From Candidatus Thorarchaeota archaeon (GTDB lineage: Archaea > Asgardarchaeota > Thorarchaeia > Thorarchaeales > Thorarchaeaceae): a stretch of 64,000 nt of DNA. Each line of letters starts with the position of its first letter. Within the stretch, counting starts at the first letter, position 1. The notes beneath the pieces are model-generated. The model was not told where the DNA came from and searched no databases. It saw nothing but the letters and a program-made list of their open reading frames with translations. This document shows positions 24,360 through 32,590 of the stretch, piece by piece. The position numbers and the translations under genes were made by a program. The stretch spans positions 1 through 64,000 of the forward strand of contig JACAEL010000014.1 in the NCBI GenBank assembly GCA_013388835.1, given 5' to 3'.

Positions 24360-26567
24360 TCACTCCGGCTCTTCGATGAGTGAAACAAGTGTCTTCTGGA
24401 GTTCAAAGCTCTCCCTGTTGAGCCCTAATCTGTCGTCGCCCGTCATCAGTTTCAGGAGGATTGCGTTCGTGTAGTGAAGCTCCTCGATGATGTTCTCCAG
24501 AACTCCTGCCATGTCCTCCTCGCAGGCCAGTTTCTGTATGTTTCCCAGCTGTACGCCATCAAGGACGCGTCTTACCAGTGCCTTTGAGTGCCCAGTCCTT
24601 GTCGCAACGACTCCTGTGAGGATGTCCTTGAGGTCACCGGAACCTGCCTTCGTGGCTCGCATGACCTTCTGGGCGTCCTTCACAGGTACACCGAGAACCG
24701 TGACGTTCGCGCCAAGAGTCGTGCATTTGACACTCTTCCCGCTTCTTGTCACGAGTCCGTCCTGCTCAAGTTCACTTAGCACACTCATGCCTCGCAGCGA
24801 CTGAAGCACGACAGAGGTAGCGTATGGCTTGGTCTCAGGGTTGCGCATCGCAAAGCCAGCGAATTTGACTATGTGTTTGCATAGCCTGTGTCGGCTTGCT
24901 CCTTGGTACTTCCATGACTCACAGGAACAGGACACGCCCTCAGCAGCCTTCAATGCTACGTAGTGCCAGATCTCTCTTGTGCCACTGTGGATCAGTCCCT
25001 CTATCTTGACTGGTGTGACCGAGACCAGCTTCACGCTGGAGTCGGGAATCTCCTCGGCCCTCCTTGTGATTGACGCAGTGGCCCTGAGAGCAAGAAGAGA
25101 CTGTGCGTCCCCCTCTCCGTCCAACAACAGCCCCGCCTGTGTCATCCCCAAGAAACGGTTCTTTGCGGCCCAGTAGGTCCTGCTCAGGACTACGAATGGG
25201 TTCTCGTTCTCAACACCAGTCCTGCAGACCTCACTGAGCACAAGGTCCTCTAGGTTCTCCGGTTGGTCCATAGTGCTGTCCACTTCTCCAACCCTTGGGA
25301 CTATGGTCCCATCCTCCTCGGTGACAAAGTACTTGTCTACAACTCTCCGTTTCTCTGCGTCGCTGTCAACAATGACCATCCCGAATGCCTCGTTGTCCTT
25401 TCCTGTTCTGCCAGCCGAATAGAGAAGGTCCGTCACCTCCCACTCGGGCAGCATCATGGGTTCACGTTGGTCTGACGACGTTTCTGTGTCATGCCCAGCA
25501 TAGACCCCTAGGAGAAAGACGACAGTCGCCTGCAGGCCGCTCGCAATTGCAAAGCCTGCTGGCATCATGATGACTGGTATCTTTCCTGCCTCCCATGCCT
25601 CTGAAACAACCCTCCTCTGCGATCTGGGTAGGCCTTCATGAAGTATGGCAACACCCTTTCTCAGTACCCCAACTAGGTCCCTCGTCTGTCTACATTCAGG
25701 AAAGAAGCGTCCTATGCTCCTAGCGAGGTCCAGTAGCACATCCTTGGTCTCTGGACGCATTCTCAGGTCTAACCGGTCAGAGTCCGACATATCCTCGCCA
25801 GTCACCAGCTGCTTTGCCAAGTTCTCAGCAGCATGAACTCCCGATGTCAGAATCATGACCTGACCGTTCCTGTGGTAGACGAACTCGATGAGGCTGACAA
25901 GTGACCTGTGCAGACTTTCAAAGACCTTTACGCTGAAAATCCTCTTCACTTCGGGTCTGGGGTCCTTCACAACCTCTGCAGACAGCCACTGGCGCACGGT
26001 CTCAATGTCGGCTATCGGCCTGGTGACTGCAACAATCTGTGGTTGTGTCGCGACTCCCTTCAGCGCCACCAGTATCGACTCGAGAGGTGCACCTGCGGTC
26101 TCATGCCCAATGAGGTCCACACGCTCTACGAGGACTATCGCTACTCCCTCTAGTAGCTCAGGGTGTGCTCTGAGAGCAATACTGAATGACTGATATGTAC
26201 CAACTGTGATTCTCCCATGCCTAATCTCCAGTCCAGTCGCACTCTTCCTCCGGATGATTGACTTGACCTCTATACCCAGTCGTCCACATCTAGCTCCGAT
26301 GGACCTCAGGCGCTTCTCTGCCTGATGTGGGTTTGGACAGAGGACAACTGCTCTGGCTCTGAAGTCCGATGCCACACGATTGATCACTGCTATCTCAGCA
26401 ACGTCGTAGGCCTCATCGAAGTCATGTGTGACCAGTATCTGGTTCTCTCCCCTCATGAGTCCCGCATGCAAGGCGCTCTGTTGGAATTCGGTCAGTCTGA
26501 CAAGTCCTTGACGCCTCAGTATCTCCAACAGACCGGGGTTTATACGCTCGAGCTCGAGTTCCATCAA
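24360..26567 (-). CDS. Ski2/Hel308-like helicase with lost ATPase motifs and a SWIM zinc finger
   Basis: The 735-residue protein keeps the helicase layout: Q-motif-like LTEFQQSALHAGLMRGEN (25-42), the Ia-like VLCPNPHQAEK, VGTYQSFSIAL and a motif-VI-like LLYSAGRTGK. But the P-loop position reads ILVTHDFDEAYDV (44-56) with no GKT, and the DExH position reads VLVERVDLI (145-153). ATP hydrolysis is therefore unlikely. A SWIM finger CxC-x13-CxH lies near residues 543-562, and a helical C-terminus follows. It may be a scaffold or regulator that binds nucleic acid. It is divergent from the PRC-barrel gene and shares a TATA-rich spacer with it. Confidence 0.75.
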   Translation of the reverse strand: MMELELERINPGLLEILRRQGLVRLTEFQQSALHAGLMRGENQILVTHDFDEAYDVAEIAVINRVASDFRARAVVLCPNPHQAEKRLRSIGARCGRLGIEVKSIIRRKSATGLEIRHGRITVGTYQSFSIALRAHPELLEGVAIVLVERVDLIGHETAGAPLESILVALKGVATQPQIVAVTRPIADIETVRQWLSAEVVKDPRPEVKRIFSVKVFESLHRSLVSLIEFVYHRNGQVMILTSGVHAAENLAKQLVTGEDMSDSDRLDLRMRPETKDVLLDLARSIGRFFPECRQTRDLVGVLRKGVAILHEGLPRSQRRVVSEAWEAGKIPVIMMPAGFAIASGLQATVVFLLGVYAGHDTETSSDQREPMMLPEWEVTDLLYSAGRTGKDNEAFGMVIVDSDAEKRRVVDKYFVTEEDGTIVPRVGEVDSTMDQPENLEDLVLSEVCRTGVENENPFVVLSRTYWAAKNRFLGMTQAGLLLDGEGDAQSLLALRATASITRRAEEIPDSSVKLVSVTPVKIEGLIHSGTREIWHYVALKAAEGVSCSCESWKYQGASRHRLCKHIVKFAGFAMRNPETKPYATSVVLQSLRGMSVLSELEQDGLVTRSGKSVKCTTLGANVTVLGVPVKDAQKVMRATKAGSGDLKDILTGVVATRTGHSKALVRRVLDGVQLGNIQKLACEEDMAGVLENIIEELHYTNAILLKLMTGDDRLGLNRESFELQKTLVSLIEEPE

Positions 26568-26726
26568 AGTGCTCGTTGTTCTATCACCCCTGTGGTATTG
26601 CTTCTGAGGATTGGTTCATTGTTGTCTTCATCAACTATTATATCTTCTCAGGCTCTAATCATTAGGCTGCAGGACTGTGGAGAAAGGTTTATTCCTCGCC
26701 CCTCGGTCATCTCTGCAGGTTTTCAT

Positions 26727-27395
26727 ATGGAGATTGCGTCTGCGATTAAGACCTGTGAGATAACGAAGGCGGCGGTTGTTGACACATCTGGACGGAAGAT
26801 TGGACACATCTCAGACCTCACATTCAAGTTCGACGGCCGGTTGAAGCTCTCTCAGTTCATACTAGCTGGTTCACGTATAGAGGAGTTCCTAGAGAGAGCG
26901 CGACTGCGGCCCGACAGAGACCCCGTGTTCGATGCATCGTTCATCAAGCGCATTGACTCAAAGAAGGTGTACCTAGGGACCAGCGTGGACGAGATGAAGA
27001 CCACCCTTGACTCGGATGCGATCCCTCAAGGTGAGATACGCTTCTCTCGCTTTGAGAAGCTGGATGTCGTGGACAAGGCCGGAGTCAAGGTTGGTAGACC
27101 AATTGATGTTCACTTCGATACAGATGGCACCACATCCATAATTGTCGGTGGTCCCTTCCTGGAAGAGAAGCTTGAAGCCATTGGCATCAAGAAGGACATT
27201 GACATCATTGTGCCCGACGTTGTGATTCAGTCAGTCTCAGATTGCATTAAGCTGTCAGTTTCGAAAGAGGAGCTGGCAACAACAATGGAGTCTGCTCTGA
27301 AGGATTTGGTGTCAGAGGTCAGACGCGCGCGTGATTCAAAGGCCACACAGAGGTCCATTGCGAAGGTGCATCTCTTCACTCAGAGGCCACTCTAG
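26727..27395 (+). CDS. Tandem PRC-barrel domain protein
   Basis: From the ATG at 26727 the 222-residue protein has two PRC-barrel-like units: AAVVDTSGRKIGHISDLTFKFDG (about 13-35) and KLDVVDKAGVKVGRPIDVHFDTDGT (about 111-135). PRC barrels are small beta domains that bind proteins or RNA; archaeal ones include CdpB-type division proteins. The open frame extends upstream to 26325, but that part overlaps the divergent gene. A TATA-like GGTTTATTCC around 26685 precedes the chosen start. The exact role is unknown; a division role is possible, given SepF in the same window. Confidence 0.7.
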   Translation: MEIASAIKTCEITKAAVVDTSGRKIGHISDLTFKFDGRLKLSQFILAGSRIEEFLERARLRPDRDPVFDASFIKRIDSKKVYLGTSVDEMKTTLDSDAIPQGEIRFSRFEKLDVVDKAGVKVGRPIDVHFDTDGTTSIIVGGPFLEEKLEAIGIKKDIDIIVPDVVIQSVSDCIKLSVSKEELATTMESALKDLVSEVRRARDSKATQRSIAKVHLFTQRPL

Positions 27396-27544
27396 ACTCA
27401 ATCGGAGAGATTCAACTCTGTATAGACTGAGAACTGTCGCAGCTGAGCTGAATACAAGAGTACAAAAGGCAGTTCTCGGGTGTCGCTAGAAACCAGTTAT
27501 GGCCGAGGGTTGTATCGGTCACTGTGCCCTGAGGACTGAAGAAA

Positions 27545-28279
27545 ATGGCCTTTGTAGCTACGAGAGACTCGAGCTTCCGAATACTACTGAAAGATGGTTT
27601 CAAGGTCCGACCTGGATCTGCCTTCTTCTGTGGCTTCCACGGACTCGGCGAAGTGGGCTTCCTAAGTACTGCACATCTGACTCGTGCACTGAATGCTGAG
27701 AGGGTGGGTTTCATCAAGAGCGATATGCTCCCGTTGTTTGTTTCGATGGAGAATGGGCGTCTGGCTCTCCCATTTGAGATATACTCACACGAGAAGATGG
27801 TCTTTCTCGTTCCGAGATTTCAGCCCCACCAGTCTGAACAGTGGCAGTTCATAGACCAGCTGGCAAAATGGATTGTCGAGCAGGATTTCTCGGAGGTGGT
27901 ACTCCTTGGAGGACTCGACGCAAGCTTCAAGGAAGACGAGGAGGATATGCGATGCGTGCCGACGACTGCCTATCTCCCCCTTATGCAGAAATGGTCCATT
28001 CCACTGCTCGAAGAAGGCCTCTTCGTTGCAGGTCCACTGGCTCTCCTACTTGCCGAGCTCGAGATGCGTGACTATCCTGCGATAGGTCTGCTCACGTATG
28101 CTACAAGAGGTCGTCCTGACCCGGGCTCAGCAGCGAAGATGCTGGAGAAGATAAACGAGATCTATGACATCAATGCCAATGTTGACCAGCTTCTAGAGGA
28201 AAGCAAAGAGATTGAACGACTCGAGAAGATGAGGAAGTCCATCGAGTCTGACGATAGAACGACTGACATGTTCGTCTAG
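27545..28279 (+). CDS. PAC2-family proteasome-assembly chaperone homologue
   Basis: The 244-residue protein follows the archaeal PAC2 pattern: an early FCGFHGLGEVGFLSTAHLTR, a central FSEVVLLGGLDASF and a later PLALLLAELEMRDYPAIGLLTYA. The C-terminal 45 residues form a coiled-coil-like charged helix. Relatives (PbaB) help assemble the 20S core in archaea. Its stop overlaps the convergent NIP7-like gene by four bases. Spacer 27396-27544 upstream shows nothing clear. Confidence 0.85.
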   Translation: MAFVATRDSSFRILLKDGFKVRPGSAFFCGFHGLGEVGFLSTAHLTRALNAERVGFIKSDMLPLFVSMENGRLALPFEIYSHEKMVFLVPRFQPHQSEQWQFIDQLAKWIVEQDFSEVVLLGGLDASFKEDEEDMRCVPTTAYLPLMQKWSIPLLEEGLFVAGPLALLLAELEMRDYPAIGLLTYATRGRPDPGSAAKMLEKINEIYDINANVDQLLEESKEIERLEKMRKSIESDDRTTDMFV

Positions 28280-28812
28280 GCTCTGACGTACCATCCAATG
28301 TCGATGAGATTCCTTGCGACCAAGTCCTCTCTGGAGAGTCTGTCCAGTCTTGCGATGTCAACGGAGAGGGCTGCGACTCCAAGGCAGACGCCGTCCTCGT
28401 CCTCGACAATCACCCTCTGGTCCCTCACTAGACCCGGTGCCGCTCTCACGACTGATTCTCGCAGAATGCCTCTGCCGTAAGTGAATGCCTCCGCGCCCCT
28501 CTTGGAAACCACTATCTTACTCTTGGTGGACGTGGCAATCCGTTCAGCAGCACAAATGCTGAGTTTCAATTGACCGTCAGCGAGGTCTCCCAACCAGACC
28601 CCCATTGAGTTGATTGTGAACGCGTTCCCGTCAATTGAAAAGTACCTCTCCCAGTCTGGTGGGATTGCGAATATGGAGTCCTTCCTCTCACTTGACACGA
28701 CAACTATCATCAGACCTGCACACAGATGTGCCGCGGACCCCCTTCCGAAGTCCCTGTCAATCTGTTCTTCAACTACACTCCAGAGTTCAGGGTCGATTGG
28801 TTTTACTGTCAT
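28276..28812 (-). CDS. NIP7-like ribosome-biogenesis PUA protein
   Basis: The 178-residue protein has an N-terminal alpha/beta domain and a C-terminal PUA domain (KIVVSKRGAEAFTYGRGILRESVVRAAPGLVRDQRVIVEDEDG, about 96-138). Build and length agree with archaeal homologues of eukaryotic NIP7, which joins 60S assembly. It follows the NSUN gene on the minus strand with 37 bases between, so co-transcription is likely. Confidence 0.75.
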   Translation of the reverse strand: MTVKPIDPELWSVVEEQIDRDFGRGSAAHLCAGLMIVVVSSERKDSIFAIPPDWERYFSIDGNAFTINSMGVWLGDLADGQLKLSICAAERIATSTKSKIVVSKRGAEAFTYGRGILRESVVRAAPGLVRDQRVIVEDEDGVCLGVAALSVDIARLDRLSREDLVARNLIDIGWYVRA

Positions 28813-28849
28813 GCTTCATGCATTACCTCTGTGGTCTCACTCTTTCTTC

Positions 28850-29821
28850 TCAACCATCCTTGGTCAGTTTGCAGATGAAGAAGCCCTCAGTTCCGTGTCT
28901 GTGCGGGAGAAACCTGCGGGCCTGAACAAGGCGCCCATCCAATTCCACTCCGTAGGGTGAAGAGTATCCCGGGTCACCAAACTCCATAGTGATGGGTGCG
29001 ACAGACAAGTCGGAGTGGCGCCTGAGGACTCCATCGACCACATACTCTCCCTCCTCGGGTGCAATGGAGCATGTGGAATACACCAATACGCCGCCGGGTG
29101 CTAGAGCAGCGACTGCCAAGTCCAGCATCTCTTCCTCCCGAGTTGCGCAATACCTCAGATCCGCCATTGTCTTACTAGTCTTCCTCGTAGGATCAATTGG
29201 TATCAACCCCTCTCCTGAACAGGGCGCATCGAGGAGTATGCGGTCCGGGTCTAGTCCAAGAGCAAGCACCTTCTTCGCATCCCCTCTCAGTACTATCGCA
29301 TTGGTCACGCCACAGCGTTGCAGGTTCATCTCGAGTGCTCTTATTCGCAGCCTGTCTTGCTCCACAGTGAAGATTGTGCCGGTGTTGTCCATCAACTGAG
29401 CCAGATGAGTTGTCTTTCCACCTGGTGCTGAGGCAAGGTCAACCACCACCTCTCCCGCCTGAGGTTCCAGTACTCTTGCCACAGTCATCGAGGGCACTCC
29501 CTGCACATAGTAGAACCCGCGCATGTGCTCAAGAAGCGACCCGGGTGAAGTCCCATCGAAATCAGCCCAAAGCCCTTCTGGCAGCCAGTTGACGGGCTCT
29601 GTAATCACATCCTTTGTTCGCAGTATCTCCCGGAGAGTGGCCGCATCCGTCTTGAGTGTGTTGACTCTGATGGAACTCCTGACTGGTCGCTCACATGCCT
29701 CTATGAACTGGAGGGTTTCGTCCTCTCCCCAGAGCGCAAGATACCGTTCAATCATGTATTCAAGATACCCATGCTTGATGGCGAGTTCTCTTGCCTTCTC
29801 TCTGTTTGGCCTCCTAGACAT
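28850..29821 (-). CDS. RNA m5C methyltransferase (NSUN/Nop2/RsmB family)
   Basis: The protein of about 323 residues has the family N-terminus (YLEYMIERYLALWGEDETLQFIEACERPV), the SAM site SAPGGKTTHLAQLM, the DAPCSGEG motif with one catalytic Cys and VYSTCSIAPEEGE with the other. These two cysteines are diagnostic for C5-cytosine methylation of rRNA or tRNA. The exact target is not readable. I choose the ATG at 29821 (MSRRPNREKARELA); the frame extends four codons further. Confidence 0.92.
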   Translation of the reverse strand: MSRRPNREKARELAIKHGYLEYMIERYLALWGEDETLQFIEACERPVRSSIRVNTLKTDAATLREILRTKDVITEPVNWLPEGLWADFDGTSPGSLLEHMRGFYYVQGVPSMTVARVLEPQAGEVVVDLASAPGGKTTHLAQLMDNTGTIFTVEQDRLRIRALEMNLQRCGVTNAIVLRGDAKKVLALGLDPDRILLDAPCSGEGLIPIDPTRKTSKTMADLRYCATREEEMLDLAVAALAPGGVLVYSTCSIAPEEGEYVVDGVLRRHSDLSVAPITMEFGDPGYSSPYGVELDGRLVQARRFLPHRHGTEGFFICKLTKDG

Positions 29822-29877
29822 CTGTTGCTCCACTCCATGGCATTTCGGCCTTGTGTGTCATGCTCTGTTCACTCATA

Positions 29878-31143
29878 CTATGGTCTACTGTTGAGCTGCG
29901 CGGCAAGCTGATTCACATCTGGCGGAATCACCGGCACCTCTCCAGCTAGTCTTGCGGCCGTTTCCAAGTCCTTGAAGCCAGAACCCGTTATTGGGACCAG
30001 AACCGTATCGGTCGCATCAATCACACCGTCTCCCAAGAGCATCTCCAACCCCGGAAGGGCGGCCACCCCGCTGGGTTCTGCAAAGATTCCTTCAGTCTTT
30101 GCAAGACGCGTGACGTATTGCTCAATCATCTCATCCTTTACTGCGACTGCAGTCCCCCCTGTGGCTTTCAAGTACTTTATTGCTGCGTCCCAGTCCCAGG
30201 GATATGGGTCTGCCAGTCCTCCTGCAACTGTCATCGGTTCACCCCACCGTTCTATGGTTTCAGAGTGTCCTTCTCTTCTTGCCGCCCGGACGATTGGTGC
30301 ACACCCTTCTGGTTGAACCACCACCGGTCTGGGCACATCATCAATGAGCCCCATGTCTCTGAACTCCAACAGCCCCTTCATTGTGCCAGCCATCAGACCC
30401 CCGCTGCCAGTCGGAAAGAGTATCCAGTCCGGCGGGTCCAGTCGCATTTCGCAGGCCACCTCATACCCCAGCGTCTTCGTGCCCTCGAACTGAAAGCAGT
30501 TGAACGGCCCGAACGACGGGACAGGTGTCCATCCGAATCTGTTGCAGGCCTGTTCTAGCAGGTCTGTTGTCGGGTCAACACCCTCTCCAGATGAGCGGAC
30601 TCTAAAGACATCCGCGCCTAGTGTCTTGAGGTGGACCAGCTTGGCCCTTGGGGCAGCTTCGGGCACTAGTACGACCGCCTTGAGTCCTGCGCTGGCCGCA
30701 TAGGCTGACATTGCAGCAGCCGCATTCCCTGAGGATGCGGCCACGACGCACCTCGCGCCGTCCTCGACCGCCCTACTCACACCCACAGATACAGGCCTGT
30801 CCTTGAATGAGCCCGTCGGGTTCAGAGTCTCATTCTTCAGGAAGAGTCTATTCAGACTCATCAACTCGGCGAGTCTCCTGCTCTTTATGAGGGGCGTGTC
30901 GCCTTCTCCCAAGTATACATGACTCTTCGCACTCCTCAACGGCATCAAGTCGATGAATCGTCGTACCCCTCCAGACCTCTTCTCAATCACCTTCCACGAG
31001 ATGACCTCCTTGAGTCCCTCGATATCCAATGTGATGTCTATACGTCCTCCGCACCCATCATTACATGGTACGGTGTCCAAGTCATAGGTCTTCCCGCACT
31101 TTGCACACTTAAAGTCCCTGAACCGGGAAATGCGAGAGCTCAT
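29878..31143 (-). CDS. thrC: Threonine synthase
   Basis: The 421-residue PLP enzyme has an N-terminal zinc-ribbon-like part (FKCAKCGKTYDLDTVPCNDGCGG), the PLP lysine motif LNPTGSFKDRP, SSGNAAAAMSAYAA and a glycine-rich phosphate loop (PTGSGGLMAGT). It converts O-phosphohomoserine to threonine. The zinc-ribbon form is typical of archaea. The start is set at the ATG at 31143; a GTG at 31164 is possible. The rest of the threonine pathway is not in this window. Confidence 0.92.
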   Translation of the reverse strand: MSSRISRFRDFKCAKCGKTYDLDTVPCNDGCGGRIDITLDIEGLKEVISWKVIEKRSGGVRRFIDLMPLRSAKSHVYLGEGDTPLIKSRRLAELMSLNRLFLKNETLNPTGSFKDRPVSVGVSRAVEDGARCVVAASSGNAAAAMSAYAASAGLKAVVLVPEAAPRAKLVHLKTLGADVFRVRSSGEGVDPTTDLLEQACNRFGWTPVPSFGPFNCFQFEGTKTLGYEVACEMRLDPPDWILFPTGSGGLMAGTMKGLLEFRDMGLIDDVPRPVVVQPEGCAPIVRAARREGHSETIERWGEPMTVAGGLADPYPWDWDAAIKYLKATGGTAVAVKDEMIEQYVTRLAKTEGIFAEPSGVAALPGLEMLLGDGVIDATDTVLVPITGSGFKDLETAARLAGEVPVIPPDVNQLAAQLNSRP

Positions 31144-31227
31144 GTGATGGTCAGTCTGAATCACACGTTATCTTAGTTGTGTTTCACCAGCAGACCTATC
31201 AGTCTGTACTCATGACTCGTGAGGAGT

Positions 31228-31812
31228 ATGGTTTCAACCAGACCCATCGAGGTCGAGGTCAAGCTTCCAGTCCAGGCTGACAGGGTTGCTGGACTGTGTG
31301 CAAGACTTGAGGCTCTCGCCGCGCGCCGGCTCAACGAAGAGGATCACGAGGACATCTACTTCGCACACCCTACAAGGTCATTTGCACAGACAGATGAAGC
31401 TCTGCGGTTGCGGAAGCGAATCCCAGTTGATGCAACAGTCCCTGTACCCCTCCCACAACTGACATACAAGGGACCCAAGCTAGACAAGACGACGAAGACC
31501 CGGCAGGAGTCCACAGTTGAGGTCAGCAACTCTGAGTCGCTCCTCGAGATTCTTGAGAGCTTGGGCTTTAGGAGGATGGGAACTGTACGGAAACATCGGG
31601 TGTTCTATGATTTGGATGGGACCGTGGTCAGTCTGGACCGAGTGGACCAGGTCGGTACATTTGTGGAGGTTGAGATGATTGCCCGTGATGAGTCCGAAGT
31701 CCCCAGAGCGAGGGAGCGCGTGTTCACTGTCATCAAGAGTCTCAACCTGAATCCCGCAGACTCCGTGAGAGAGTCGTACCTTGAGCTGCTGTTGGCCCGT
31801 ATGGGCGAGTAG
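31228..31812 (+). CDS. CYTH-domain phosphatase/cyclase (CyaB/ThTPase-like)
   Basis: The 194-residue protein begins with IEVEVKLPV, the ExExK signature of CYTH enzymes, and carries charged strands for a triphosphate tunnel (EALRLRKR, LTYKGPKLD, TRQESTVEV, VSLDRVDQVGTFVEVE). Members act on triphosphates such as ThTP, tripolyphosphate or ATP. Archaeal cellular substrates are uncertain. Its 3' end overlaps the HD gene on the other strand by about 70 bases. A GTG at 31219 is an alternative start. Confidence 0.88.
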   Translation: MVSTRPIEVEVKLPVQADRVAGLCARLEALAARRLNEEDHEDIYFAHPTRSFAQTDEALRLRKRIPVDATVPVPLPQLTYKGPKLDKTTKTRQESTVEVSNSESLLEILESLGFRRMGTVRKHRVFYDLDGTVVSLDRVDQVGTFVEVEMIARDESEVPRARERVFTVIKSLNLNPADSVRESYLELLLARMGE

Positions 31813-32416
31813 ACTGGTCATATTCGGCTTTCAGCTGGTTGACAAAGGATACAAGTAGCCCATGGCGTTCCGCTGCCATCCTCTTCCCTGTGTCGGTGTA
31901 CATATGCTCCTGAAGCCTGAGCAGTTTCTCCTCTGCATGCGCCAGAAATCCTTCAATGCCTCTTCCTGAAGCCACCGCTTCTGCAATTGCTCTGTAGATG
32001 CCAATAGCCCCCATCGCATCTAGTCTGTCCGCATCGCTGAGAATCTCCCCCTCACGCGTGACTGGTCTAAGTCCTTCGCTGAACCGATGGGTCCTAATTG
32101 CATCCACGACCTGCTCGACTTCTGTGTCCGAGTATCCTATTCGCGACAATATCCCCCTGCTCATCTCTCCGGAGACTATCGAGTGGGAAACTCCGGTGGT
32201 CTTCTCCTGCGGCCTGCCGATGTCATGAAGCAGAGCAGCGGCAGCAAGTACCCGAGAGTTCACGGCCATCTCTTTGCCTATGGTCATGGCGATTGAATAC
32301 ACACGGTGTACGTGATCGATGGTATGTGCGCCATGCTCTGAGTCACAGAGTACACGCTCGACAATGGAACTGAGTTCCTCAAGTTGCAATCTATCCATCT
32401 TCGATTCTCCATTCAA
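31742..32416 (-). CDS. HD-domain phosphohydrolase
   Basis: The 224-residue protein has the HD signature: HTIDHVHRVYSIA (first His), LLHDIGRP (HD), and DADRLDAMGAIGI (last Asp). It binds two metals and likely cleaves a nucleotide or other phosphate ester. The final 24 residues are encoded opposite the 3' end of the CYTH gene. Convergent overlap with a triphosphate-hydrolase-like gene suggests no shared transcript. Confidence 0.88.
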   Translation of the reverse strand: MNGESKMDRLQLEELSSIVERVLCDSEHGAHTIDHVHRVYSIAMTIGKEMAVNSRVLAAAALLHDIGRPQEKTTGVSHSIVSGEMSRGILSRIGYSDTEVEQVVDAIRTHRFSEGLRPVTREGEILSDADRLDAMGAIGIYRAIAEAVASGRGIEGFLAHAEEKLLRLQEHMYTDTGKRMAAERHGLLVSFVNQLKAEYDQSTRPYGPTAAQGTTLSRSLRDSG

Positions 32417-32590
32417 TCCAGCAATGCGCTCTTGTGTTCTATTGCAGGGACAGAACGAGCAGCGGTCTAGGAGTATGCCTCACAAGAAAGCCTTTAATGG
32501 TTCAGGTCGGAATAGCTAGAGGTAGTGTGCCTCTGCCCACCTTTGAGGCCGCAAGAGCCGCTGCTCACGCCCAAACGAGAGTGATACCCG

